A stretch of 64,000 nt of DNA from Shewanella atlantica (GTDB lineage: Bacteria; Pseudomonadota; Gammaproteobacteria; Enterobacterales; Shewanellaceae), in contig NZ_RXNV01000003.1 of the NCBI RefSeq assembly GCF_003966265.1, positions 1-64,000 on the forward strand, given 5' to 3'. Below, in pieces: positions 56,293 through 64,000 of the stretch. Under the pieces are notes generated by a model. The model worked only from the letters and a program-made list of their open reading frames with translations. It was not told where the DNA came from and did no database searches. Made by a program: the position numbers and the translations under genes. Within the stretch, counting starts at the first letter, position 1, and the number at the start of each line of letters is the position of its first letter.

Positions 56293-57325
56293 AGTATCTG
56301 TAGTCATGCCTATCTATAATGTTCAGCATTTTGTTAAACAAGCAATTAACTCTGTGTTAGCTCAAACCTTCACAGATTTTGAACTCATTCTCGTCAATGA
56401 TTGCTCAACAGATAAAAGCCTTGAGATCAGTCGCACCATACTCGACCACAGGATCCGTGTCGTCAATCACATCACCAACAAAGGGCTCGCTGCGGCACGT
56501 AACACAGGAATTCGTCATGCCATCGGGCGATACGTCGCCTTCATCGACTCCGATGATATGTGGCATGCAGATAAGTTGATGATGCATGTCGAACACCTGA
56601 ACAAATCACCACAAGTGGGAATTAGCTTCTCTCGCTCAAGCTTTATGAATCATAAGGGCAAGCCGATCCACTTCTTTCAGATGCCACAATTGAAAGGGAT
56701 CACAGCAGCGCATTTACTGTGCAGAAACCCAGTTGGCAACGGCTCAGCGCCTGTGATCCGCCGGGAAACACTCAACGACATTCGTTTCCAGCCCCTGGAT
56801 CACACAGAAAACTATAGCTGTTACTTCGATGAAAAATTTCGTCAATCTGAAGATATCGAATGCTGGTTACGCATAGTCGCGACGACCAACTGGAAGATGG
56901 AGGGGATCCCGGCACCACTAACCTTCTACCGTCTTAACCAAGAGGGACTCTCCTCTAACATCATGAAGCAGCTCGCCTCATGGGAGCAGATGATCGACAA
57001 AGCCAGACTCTTCGCCCCTAAATTGCTCAAGAAAAACGAGCAGAGTGCCAGGGCCTATCAACTTAGATATCTGGCTCGTCAATCTATTCGAAACGGACAG
57101 GGTAAGGCAGCAATAAAGCTGATTAACAAGGCGCTAAGTGTATCGCCGTCAATAATGATCGATGAGACAGGCAGAACCTGTGTCACCTTAACCGCCGCCT
57201 ATCTGCTCTGGCTGCTCCCCTCCTCACTCTATAAGGTGTGTGAGAATATGGGTCAGTTCGCCATGGGACACATTCAAAAGATGCGGATCAGCAAAGATGG
57301 CGTTAAATCGTCGCTGATATTGTAA
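56282..57325 (+). CDS. Family 2 glycosyltransferase
   Basis: This is a 347-aa GT-A fold glycosyltransferase. The nucleotide-sugar site is in VSVVMPIYNVQHFVKQAINSVLAQ at the N-terminus, with VNDCSTD and the metal-binding DSDD (residues ~88-91). It would add one sugar to the growing repeat unit in the cytoplasm; donor and acceptor are unknown. AGGAGG is 6 nt upstream of the ATG. Its TAA stop is part of a REP element (TGTAAGACCGGC). Confidence 0.9.
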   Translation: MTPKVSVVMPIYNVQHFVKQAINSVLAQTFTDFELILVNDCSTDKSLEISRTILDHRIRVVNHITNKGLAAARNTGIRHAIGRYVAFIDSDDMWHADKLMMHVEHLNKSPQVGISFSRSSFMNHKGKPIHFFQMPQLKGITAAHLLCRNPVGNGSAPVIRRETLNDIRFQPLDHTENYSCYFDEKFRQSEDIECWLRIVATTNWKMEGIPAPLTFYRLNQEGLSSNIMKQLASWEQMIDKARLFAPKLLKKNEQSARAYQLRYLARQSIRNGQGKAAIKLINKALSVSPSIMIDETGRTCVTLTAAYLLWLLPSSLYKVCENMGQFAMGHIQKMRISKDGVKSSLIL

Positions 57326-57881
57326 GACCGGCTTCAGCCGGGAACGGCACACTTGGTTATGCAAGCTTCGCGGCTAAAGCACGCTCCTACAAAAACGGCT
57401 ATGGTCTATTTCGATACCGTGTAGAACCGGCTTAGGCCTAGAAAAAAATAAGGCACATCGATAACAAAAAACTCGCGGCTGAAGCACGCTCCTACAACGG
57501 CTAAGGCGCTCTCCCACTGAGGGGCTTGGCTATTTATCACATGTGTAGGACCGGCTTTAGCCGGGAATGGGGGTACAAATACGGCCAAAAGCTTCGCGGC
57601 TGAAGCACGCTCCTACACCGGCTAAAGCGCTCTCCCACATAGGGGCTTGGCTATTTATCGCATGTGTAGGACCGGCTTTAGCCGGGAATGGGGGTACAAA
57701 TACGGCCAAAATCTTCGCGGCTGAAGCACACTCCTACAACGGCAAAGGCGCTCTCCCACTGGTGGGCTTGGTTATTTATCGCATGTGTAGGACCGGCTTT
57801 AGCCGGGAAGGATAATATATAAACGGCCAAAAGCTTCGCGGCTGAAGCACGCTCCTACAACGGCTAAGGCACGATCCTACA
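57321..57881. repeat. REP array with four ~121-124-bp tandem units
   Basis: The head GTGTAGGACCGGCTTTAGCC recurs at about 57419 (degenerate), 57543, 57664 and 57785, giving periods of 124, 121 and 121 bp. Each unit carries an opposite-orientation element GCGGCTGAAGCACGCTCCTA and spacer text such as GGGGCTTGGCTATTTATC. An additional pair starts at 57321, overlapping the GT2 stop codon. Confidence 0.92.
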
Positions 57882-57930
57882 AGTTGAAACCTGCTTCAGC
57901 GGTGTTCTCAAAATCAAAGCCCTTAATGCA

Positions 57931-57943
57931 TCGCAAACTGCAA
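57931..57943. promoter_or_regulatory. LuxO/SypG-type enhancer site
   Basis: TCGCAAACTGCAA matches TTGCA-N3-TGCAA at 9 of 10 fixed positions. It lies 73 bp upstream of the sigma54 promoter at 58016. Confidence 0.6.
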
Positions 57944-58015
57944 ATCACAGTATTAACTCCTGAGGCAACCATTCACAAAACGCCTTAACCAACTGAAATA
58001 AAAGGCATATAAAAA

Positions 58016-58032
58016 CTGGCTTAAACTATGCA
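58016..58032 (+). promoter_or_regulatory. Sigma54 promoter of the TagA-PGT unit
   Basis: CTGGCTTAAACTATGCA has TGGC at -24 and ATGCA at -12, with GG and GC exactly 10 bp apart. It lies 64 bp upstream of the ATG at 58097. Confidence 0.75.
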
Positions 58033-58096
58033 GTACCTCTTATATCGACAAGGTTTAAAGCACTCTAACGGCTGTATCGGCATAAGGTAGGTAAGG

Positions 58097-60250
58097 ATGA
58101 CAACTCAGACGCATGTCACTCAAACGGTCATAAGACCGTTTTCGGTAAGAGCTATCGACATCCTGATTGCAGTACTATTGATAGTCGCCGCATCCCCTGT
58201 GTTGATCCTGAAATATGCCTATAGAAGATGCCGTTATGGCTCTGCCATCGAACTTGTCTACATCCGTGGTTTGGACAACACACAGATAGCCCTGTACCAA
58301 TTCAGCGGAGAGGGGATCTGTTGTCAATGGCCACATCTGCTCAACTTGCTAAAGGGAGATATTTCACTACTGGGCACAGAGCAGAGCTATATTCTTGAAG
58401 AGGCCGGCACACATAACCCCATCTCTTCCTTAACCCATAAGCTTTCAGCCCACCAGCTATCGAGTCTAACGGAGATAAAACCGGGGCTGCTCTCTTTCAA
58501 ACTCATGCATCAGCAGGTGGGACTAAGTTTCGAAAGTCAGGACAGTGCCATTATCAGTGCTCACAGCAGCGCACTAAGCTACCTGCTCGCCATATTCAGA
58601 ACCCTCATCATCTGGCTATTCTCAAACCAGGACGCTAATAAGCACACGAAAACGATCCCTCTGTTTGATATCGCGTTGAACAACTTGAGTATGTCAGAGT
58701 TACTTACAAGCATCACCAAGCATGCAAAACGCGATAGAACACTGCCGATAAATAAGCAACCAATGTATAAACAAGCCATGGCTCAATACGCATTTGTTAA
58801 TGCTGACTGCATGAATATCAGTATAAAAAACCGCCAGTACCGAGACTGCCTACTCAATGACTGCGACATGATTCTTGCCGATGGTTCAGGGATCAGACTG
58901 GCAAGCCTCTGGAAAGGTTTAGCACCGAAGGATAATTTAAACGGTACCGACATGTTTCCCCTATTGTGCCGGCAACTTGCCGATAACGGGCTCTCCCTGT
59001 TTCTCCTTGGTGGCGAAGATGGCATCGCGGCATCGGCCGCAGATAAAATGCAGTGCAGATATCCAAGGCTCAAGATTGCCGGAGTTCACCATGGATTCAT
59101 CGACGCTCCCCAACTAAATGACGCGGTCATCAAACAGATAAATGAGTCAGGAGCATCGGTATTGCTCGTCGCCATGGGAGCCCCGAAACAGGAACTATGG
59201 CTTGCCAGGCATAAACATAGACTCAATGTCGCCGTCGGTATCGGCGTTGGCGGTCTTTTCGATTTCTATGCCGAAAAGGTCAAGCGAGCGCCATTATGGG
59301 TGAGACAGATTGGAATGGAGTGGATATGCCGTCTATCTGAAGAACCCGGACGTATGTGGAAGCGCTATATATTAGGAAACCCACTGTTTATCTACCGGGT
59401 GTTGAAGGAGATCCTCCGGGAGCGCGCACGGGCTGCACTGATTCAGAAGAGTATCGGCAAGGATATCCATAAGCCTAATAACAGCCATAAGTTTAATCAG
59501 AGCCAGTCGGATGACAAGGCGCCGATTAAACCTAACTATAGAGCTAACAACACCAGTTCAGACATCAGTATCGCTGATCTGTCGAATATTGAGACTAAAA
59601 ATCTACTAGCACTCAACCGCTGCCAACGCCAAAGGATCAGCAGCAAGCTAACCTGCGGCGTTAAGAGAGTATTTGATCTGTTTGGTGCCTCATTTTTACT
59701 CTTGCTTCTGCTTCCCGCTCTGATGTTAGTTGCCTTGCTGATCCGAATCGAATCGAAAGGTCCTGTGCTATTCAGCCAGCAAAGAGCTGGCAAAAATAGC
59801 ACCCCCTTTACCATGTGGAAATTCCGTTCAATGTATCAGGACGCCGAGCAGCGACTGAGTAAACTGCAAGCCGAAAACGAGATGGACGGAGGCGTACTGT
59901 TCAAGATGAAACGTGACCCTCGTATCACCTTAATTGGCAAATTTATAAGAAAAGCCTCTATCGATGAACTGCCTCAATTATGGAATGTGATCTGCGGAGA
60001 GATGTCTCTGGTGGGGCCACGCCCGGCACTGGAAACTGAAGTAGAGCAATATTCCCTGAAGGACAGAAAAAGGTTAGCCGTAAAACCAGGCATAACCTGT
60101 ATCTGGCAGGTGAGTGGGCGTTCAGATATTCCATTTGACCGACAGGTGGAGCTGGATGTGGATTATATCTACCAACAATCGCTGCTCACCGATATCTGGA
60201 TCTTACTTAAAACCATCCCGGCCGTACTCCTCGCACGAGGTGCTTACTAA
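58097..60250 (+). CDS. Three-domain fusion: degenerate PGT, WecG/TagA glycosyltransferase, and phosphoglycosyl transferase
   Basis: At 717 aa this protein carries two enzyme types. Residues ~520-717 are a complete bacterial sugar transferase (WcaJ/SypR type: VFDLFGASFLLLLLLP, KFRSMYQDAE, SIDELPQLWNVICGEMSLVGPRP, KPGITCIWQVSGRSD), which starts synthesis on undecaprenyl phosphate. Residues ~230-460 are a WecG/TagA/CpsF domain (MILADGSGIRLA, LNGTDMFPLL, VAMGAPKQELW, GVGGLFDFYA). The N-terminal ~180 residues look like a decayed sugar transferase (RAIDILIAVLLIVAASP, LLNLLKGDISLLG, KPGLLS) with catalytic motifs lost. It heads a unit with a sigma54 promoter. Confidence 0.87.
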   Translation: MTTQTHVTQTVIRPFSVRAIDILIAVLLIVAASPVLILKYAYRRCRYGSAIELVYIRGLDNTQIALYQFSGEGICCQWPHLLNLLKGDISLLGTEQSYILEEAGTHNPISSLTHKLSAHQLSSLTEIKPGLLSFKLMHQQVGLSFESQDSAIISAHSSALSYLLAIFRTLIIWLFSNQDANKHTKTIPLFDIALNNLSMSELLTSITKHAKRDRTLPINKQPMYKQAMAQYAFVNADCMNISIKNRQYRDCLLNDCDMILADGSGIRLASLWKGLAPKDNLNGTDMFPLLCRQLADNGLSLFLLGGEDGIAASAADKMQCRYPRLKIAGVHHGFIDAPQLNDAVIKQINESGASVLLVAMGAPKQELWLARHKHRLNVAVGIGVGGLFDFYAEKVKRAPLWVRQIGMEWICRLSEEPGRMWKRYILGNPLFIYRVLKEILRERARAALIQKSIGKDIHKPNNSHKFNQSQSDDKAPIKPNYRANNTSSDISIADLSNIETKNLLALNRCQRQRISSKLTCGVKRVFDLFGASFLLLLLLPALMLVALLIRIESKGPVLFSQQRAGKNSTPFTMWKFRSMYQDAEQRLSKLQAENEMDGGVLFKMKRDPRITLIGKFIRKASIDELPQLWNVICGEMSLVGPRPALETEVEQYSLKDRKRLAVKPGITCIWQVSGRSDIPFDRQVELDVDYIYQQSLLTDIWILLKTIPAVLLARGAY

Positions 60251-60308
60251 CCACAAAGAGAAAATTTAACTCTAAAAACAATCACTTTTTAACTATGGAG
60301 AGTAAGTT

Positions 60309-61820
60309 ATGCAAGCCATAATTTTTGCCAACAGACTCGGAGATGAGCTCACTCCTCTGAACCATTACTACTGCCCTGCCTTGCTCCCCGTAGGCAACAA
60401 GGCTGTCATTGATTATACGTTAGAGGACATCGCGCTATCAGGCATCACTCAGGTAAAGATGGTTATCTCGCCTCAGGCAAAAGAGATTGAACAACACTTA
60501 GGTTCGGGTAAAAAGTGGGGAGTCGACATTGAGTACTTCCTGAGTAAGCCAGAGGAGGATACCTCGGCCGTTTTAAAACGTCTCTCACTCGATACGCAAG
60601 ATAAGTTACTGCTCACCAGAGGCGATATATTCCGCTCACCGTCGCTCGCGCAATTTATCGAGTTCTCAAAAGAGTTTCCGGACGACTTTGTACAAGCCAA
60701 GATGGCCAACAAGAATGCGGGAATGATGTTGTTACCCGCGGCACTTCCCCACATTGCCGATCTTAACTGGCCCCTGTGTCAGCAAGGCAATGACGAGGCC
60801 GTTGTCACTTTGGTTCTGCACGGACACTGCTGCATGCTCGATAGCTTTCAGACATATATGGATACCAACCTTAGCCTGGCAGCCAACAAATTCCCTTCAT
60901 TAACGCCTATGGAGCGAAGCTATCACTCAGGCAACCCCGAGCAAGACTTCTATGTTGGCGCCAAGGCACGAACCGGACAGTTAAACGAGCAACAGGGATG
61001 GGGAATACTTGGAGAAAACGCTTGGATAGACCCCAGCGTTGTGATGAAAAACTGTATTTCGATCGGCAATGATTGCCTGATAGATAAAGGCTCAATACTG
61101 AATAACTGCCTGGTGTTACCCCATACGTACGTTGGCGAAGGCTTAGAGGTAAAAGACAATATTTTGTGTAAAAACCTACTGATAAATGTCAGGACCGAGG
61201 GCGTCATAGAGATAGACGATCAGGCTCTGATAGGCTCTTGCGAAGTGCCAGCAAAAGATGAATCAGATAAAACGAGTTTAATCACCCGACTTTTACTCTT
61301 CACTTTACTTATTGTGAGCTTACCTTTATGGCCTCTGTTGCAGGCTGTTTCATTCATCAATAGCTACGGGGCAAAGACTAACGGTAAAAATATGCATCAC
61401 TCATCGAAGCTCCCTCAATCCGGAACAACATCCGAAACGAGGATAAAGCAGAGCTGCAAGGATAACCTCGGCCGCACATTCATGGCATGGAAGTGGAACA
61501 TCTCCCCGATGATATTGGCATTAATCCCTCAACTGTATTACGTCATCACTGGCAGATTAGATCTCTTTGGAGCCTCCCCGCAAACCAGTGTTTCCCACGG
61601 ACAAGTTCCTGGCCGCCTGGGGGTATTAGGCCCCGTACAACTCCTTCTCGATGAATCGGCACCACAAGAGGAAAGAACCCTGTTAGCGCTTGAATTTGCA
61701 GCCAATAATCACAGTACAAAATACCTTTCACTGCTTTGGCAATCCTTGAAGGTTAACAATCGAGCCTTGGAGCCAAACATGAGGGGACAAAACAGAGAGG
61801 CTCAAGACCCAGTTCTTTAA
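60309..61820 (+). CDS. Nucleotidyltransferase-like protein with left-handed beta-helix and membrane tail
   Basis: At 503 aa, the N-terminal ~220 residues resemble NDP-sugar pyrophosphorylases, but the G-G-x-G-T-R signature is replaced by ANRLGDELTPLN before PALLPVGNKAVID, so catalysis is doubtful. Residues ~230-315 look like hexapeptide beta-helix repeats (WIDPSVVMKNCISIGNDCLIDKG). A TM segment (about 328-348) is followed by a tail with TGRLDLFGASP...PGRLGVLGP that recalls the end of bacterial sugar transferases. A structural or regulatory role is possible. TGGAGA precedes the ATG, 58 bp after the PGT fusion gene. Confidence 0.65.
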   Translation: MQAIIFANRLGDELTPLNHYYCPALLPVGNKAVIDYTLEDIALSGITQVKMVISPQAKEIEQHLGSGKKWGVDIEYFLSKPEEDTSAVLKRLSLDTQDKLLLTRGDIFRSPSLAQFIEFSKEFPDDFVQAKMANKNAGMMLLPAALPHIADLNWPLCQQGNDEAVVTLVLHGHCCMLDSFQTYMDTNLSLAANKFPSLTPMERSYHSGNPEQDFYVGAKARTGQLNEQQGWGILGENAWIDPSVVMKNCISIGNDCLIDKGSILNNCLVLPHTYVGEGLEVKDNILCKNLLINVRTEGVIEIDDQALIGSCEVPAKDESDKTSLITRLLLFTLLIVSLPLWPLLQAVSFINSYGAKTNGKNMHHSSKLPQSGTTSETRIKQSCKDNLGRTFMAWKWNISPMILALIPQLYYVITGRLDLFGASPQTSVSHGQVPGRLGVLGPVQLLLDESAPQEERTLLALEFAANNHSTKYLSLLWQSLKVNNRALEPNMRGQNREAQDPVL

Positions 61821-62047
61821 ACCCTGAGCCTTAAAATCCAGTACCTAAAACCCAATACCTAAAACCCAGAGCTCTAAAAAAGTTAGCAAATTTTAGCCAT
61901 AGATTTCAAACCTATAACGAGAATGCAAAGCCCTTAGAAACTACTTAGTGCGAAGCTGATAAAGAAAAGCACTTAGAGAGAAGCTCTTAGAGAAAATTAC
62001 TCAAAGAGAACTGAGCTTATAAGACCAAACGTTCGAGGAGAAGGCCC

Positions 62048-62446
62048 ATGAAGACGATTATCACATACGGTACATTCGATCTGTTTCACTTCGGCCACGT
62101 ACGCCTGTTTCAGCGCCTCAAGTCATTGGGTGACAGACTCATCGTCGGAGTCTCGACCGATGAATTCAACGCTCAAAAAGGCAAGGCGGCATTTTTCAAC
62201 TATCAACAAAGGGCCGAGATTGTTGCCGCATGTCGCTATGTCGATCTCGTTATTCCAGAGACGAATTGGCAGCAGAAACAACATGATATTAAAAGCCTAA
62301 AGATAGACATTTTCGGAATGGGTAACGACTGGCAGGGCAAATTTGACTCACTTTCCAGCCAATGTCAGGTCATCTATTTAGACAGAACCGGCAATATTTC
62401 CACCACGGAAATAAAGAGCAGCCTGGCTTTAGTCCAATCAGTATAA
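62048..62446 (+). CDS. tagD: Glycerol-3-phosphate cytidylyltransferase (TagD-like)
   Basis: This enzyme makes CDP-glycerol from CTP and glycerol-3-phosphate. At 132 aa it is the usual TagD length. The cytidylyltransferase HxGH motif is in TYGTFDLFHFGHVRLF, and the second signature RTGNISTTEIK corresponds to RTxGISTT. GAGGAG lies upstream of the ATG. It is 15 nt from the glycerophosphotransferase gene that would use its product. Confidence 0.93.
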   Translation: MKTIITYGTFDLFHFGHVRLFQRLKSLGDRLIVGVSTDEFNAQKGKAAFFNYQQRAEIVAACRYVDLVIPETNWQQKQHDIKSLKIDIFGMGNDWQGKFDSLSSQCQVIYLDRTGNISTTEIKSSLALVQSV

Positions 62447-62461
62447 GAAAGTGAGAAGAAA

Positions 62462-63787
62462 ATGATGAAGCTGATCACATCGATATTACGAAAAATAATC
62501 TACTACTGCTCGGGTTTCAGCCCGAGAATGAATAAGGCGGTATTGGGTAGCTACAAGGATCAGTTTTCAGATAATGCCAAGTATTTATGTCTTCATTGGC
62601 AGCAGACCCGATTTATTCGTGCCATCTGGATAAGTGGAGATGCACAGCTTATACAAGAGCTGAAAAAACAGGGTATTGAAACCTATCACCGAAGAAGCCT
62701 GCGAGGGCTCTATCATTGCCTGACCGCAAAGTATTATTTTTATAACACCTATATTGGTGACATCAATCAGTATGTCGCCAGGGGGGCGATAAAAACAAAC
62801 CTCTGGCATGGCTCACCGCTTAAGAAGATTGAGTTCGACATTGAATCGGGGCCGTTAGCTCACATCTATCATGCTCAGGGACCGCTGGGCCGATTAAGAA
62901 ACTCGCTGAAATTCCACCAGCAACATATCACCCCCGATATCATGCTGAGCCCTAGTCCGGTTATCGATCCCCTTTTTTCATCAGCCTTTCGGATCACACC
63001 ACAACAAGTGATACGCAGTGGGAATCCGAGAAGCGACTATTACAAGCGTTACCCCAATCACAAAAAATCCCTGAAGAGCATCTTTAATGTCCATTATAAT
63101 CAGGTGATCTTGTATGTACCGACCTGTCACGACGTTGCACAGACGCAAGGGAATAAGAGCCTGACCTTGAGCCAGAGTCAGATGGACCGCATGTGTCATT
63201 ACGATAAAGGCTTCGACTGGTCGAAACTCTCACAGCAATTACAGAAAAATAACCAACTATTCTTAATTCGCTTTCATCCAAATGAAGCCCATCTGGGCAA
63301 GCGACTCGGCCAGTATCCAAATATCATAGATATCTCCTCTTGGCAGGATGTTTACAGCATCTTGCACGAGGTAGATCTATTAATCACCGACCAATCATCT
63401 CTGTTTATTGATATGCTTTTACATCGCGTACCAATTCTGTTTTACCGCTTCAACCAAAAAGAAGAGTCGACTCAGCTCAGAGAAACTTATGACTATGCAG
63501 AGTGCTTACCCTTAGTTGGAGGTTTTTCAACAGAGTGTAACGCTTCATCCAAGAGTGCCGTACATACATTCCCGGCACTATTGAAGAGGCTAAACAAAGA
63601 GGAGAGTTTCTACATCGACAGCGAAACGGAAAAAGAGTATCGCCTGCTACAACAAATTTACTGGCAGACTGAGGACAGCGACGCCTTCACGACAATAGAA
63701 AATGAAATAATCGGAGCTGACTTTTCCCTCTGTAGGAGCGCGCTTCAGCCGCGAAGCTTTTCTATTGGAAAATCGGATCAGCTTTGA
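62462..63787 (+). CDS. CDP-glycerol glycerophosphotransferase (TagB/TagF family)
   Basis: This enzyme would transfer glycerol-phosphate from CDP-glycerol to a glycan or lipid-linked acceptor. At 441 aa the family motifs are visible: LWHGSPLKKIEFD, SGNPRSDYY, IRFHPNE, and LLITDQSSLFIDMLLHRVPILFY. It lacks the N-terminal glycosyltransferase of long TagF proteins. The final residues (SLCRSALQPRSF...) are encoded by a REP element at 63731-63756, so the C-terminal tail was acquired by repeat insertion. The polymer decorated is inferred to be the exopolysaccharide of this locus. Confidence 0.88.
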   Translation: MMKLITSILRKIIYYCSGFSPRMNKAVLGSYKDQFSDNAKYLCLHWQQTRFIRAIWISGDAQLIQELKKQGIETYHRRSLRGLYHCLTAKYYFYNTYIGDINQYVARGAIKTNLWHGSPLKKIEFDIESGPLAHIYHAQGPLGRLRNSLKFHQQHITPDIMLSPSPVIDPLFSSAFRITPQQVIRSGNPRSDYYKRYPNHKKSLKSIFNVHYNQVILYVPTCHDVAQTQGNKSLTLSQSQMDRMCHYDKGFDWSKLSQQLQKNNQLFLIRFHPNEAHLGKRLGQYPNIIDISSWQDVYSILHEVDLLITDQSSLFIDMLLHRVPILFYRFNQKEESTQLRETYDYAECLPLVGGFSTECNASSKSAVHTFPALLKRLNKEESFYIDSETEKEYRLLQQIYWQTEDSDAFTTIENEIIGADFSLCRSALQPRSFSIGKSDQL

Positions 63788-64000
63788 AATATTCACTAAA
63801 CCTTCCCGGCTAAAGCCGGTCTTACACAAAAGACTAATACACTAGCCATTCTGTAGACGCGTGGTTTCGCCGTTGTAGGAGCGCGCTTCAGCCGCGAAGA
63901 TTTTAGCTATAAATTGAATCAGCCGGGAATGTATGTCACAGCCATTCCCGGCTAAAGCCGGTCCTACACAAAAGACAAATACACTAGCCATTCTGCAGAC
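63731..64000. repeat. REP array at the end of the polysaccharide locus
   Basis: Elements occur at 63731-63756 (inside the coding end), about 63802-63827, about 63873-63898 and about 63943-63969, alternating TGTAGGAGCGCGCTTCAGCC and TTCCCGGCTAAAGCCGGTC types. The array continues to the window edge. Confidence 0.88.

Noticed and set aside
57321..57881. Small ORFs reading through the REP array
   Set aside because: Frames at 57406-57588 and 57567-57815 consist of translated REP sequence (for example GFSREG and PALAGNGG patterns) and recur wherever the repeat occurs.

Overview
The window looks like a chromosomal segment of a marine Shewanella species. The strongest sign is a complete extracellular DMSO-reductase operon in the order dmsE-F-A-B-G-H (decaheme cytochrome, MtrB-type barrel, OM-lipoprotein-type DmsA, DmsB, chaperone, DmsH) known from Shewanella. 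A TRAP dicarboxylate system with DctB/DctD, a phenylalanine hydroxylase/TyrR aromatic cluster, a moderate GC content and abundant GTAG-headed REP palindromes fit this. Assignment is by gene content and protein resemblance only; no search was run.

Layout. 1-232: tandem tRNA-Val(UAC) genes. 558-785: small orphan ORF. 1011-7704: dctPQM with a sigma54 promoter, followed by dctB-dctD. 7757-10082: divergent YnfM-like MFS exporter and LysR regulator. 10121-15220: tetR-MFP-RND efflux operon (minus strand). 15475-15657: decayed duplicate of the dmsH 3' end. 15789-18353: octaheme lipoprotein and a LysR regulator. 18466-25784: dmsEFABGH (minus strand), preceded by a very A-rich 1-kb gap with a CRP-like site. 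26767-31744: maiA, fumarylacetoacetase-family hydrolase, tyrR, phhB and phhA with three TyrR-box-like sites. 32042-34470: galU-galE-napF. 34609-37628: bactofilin, DUF2982-like, ElyC/YdcF-like, fructokinase. 38183-40851: Wzi-like porin and YcdX-like PHP phosphatase.

40924-63787 is the most interesting part: a Syp-like exopolysaccharide locus. On the minus strand are a PhnD-type periplasmic binding protein, a hybrid sensor kinase with HPt domain and a LuxO/SypG-type sigma54 activator. On the plus strand are a receiver-PP2C phosphatase, an RsbW-type kinase and a STAS protein (a partner-switch set). These are followed by an OM export lipoprotein, chain-length regulator, polymerase, flippase, GT2 glycosyltransferase, a three-domain phosphoglycosyl transferase/TagA fusion, a nucleotidyltransferase-like protein, TagD and a TagB/F-like glycerophosphotransferase. 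The last two imply a CDP-glycerol-derived glycerol-phosphate decoration, a teichoic-acid-like chemistry in a Gram-negative matrix polymer.

Four plus-strand units of this locus each begin with the same architecture: a palindrome of the LuxO/SypG type (TTGCA-N3-TGCAA-like) 75-130 bp upstream of a GG-N10-GC sigma54 promoter (one of the four has GT at -12). They are largely separated by REP arrays. This points to one regulon driven by the SypG-like activator encoded at the locus. REP elements have also invaded gene ends, supplying a stop codon for at least one gene and the C-terminal tail of another.
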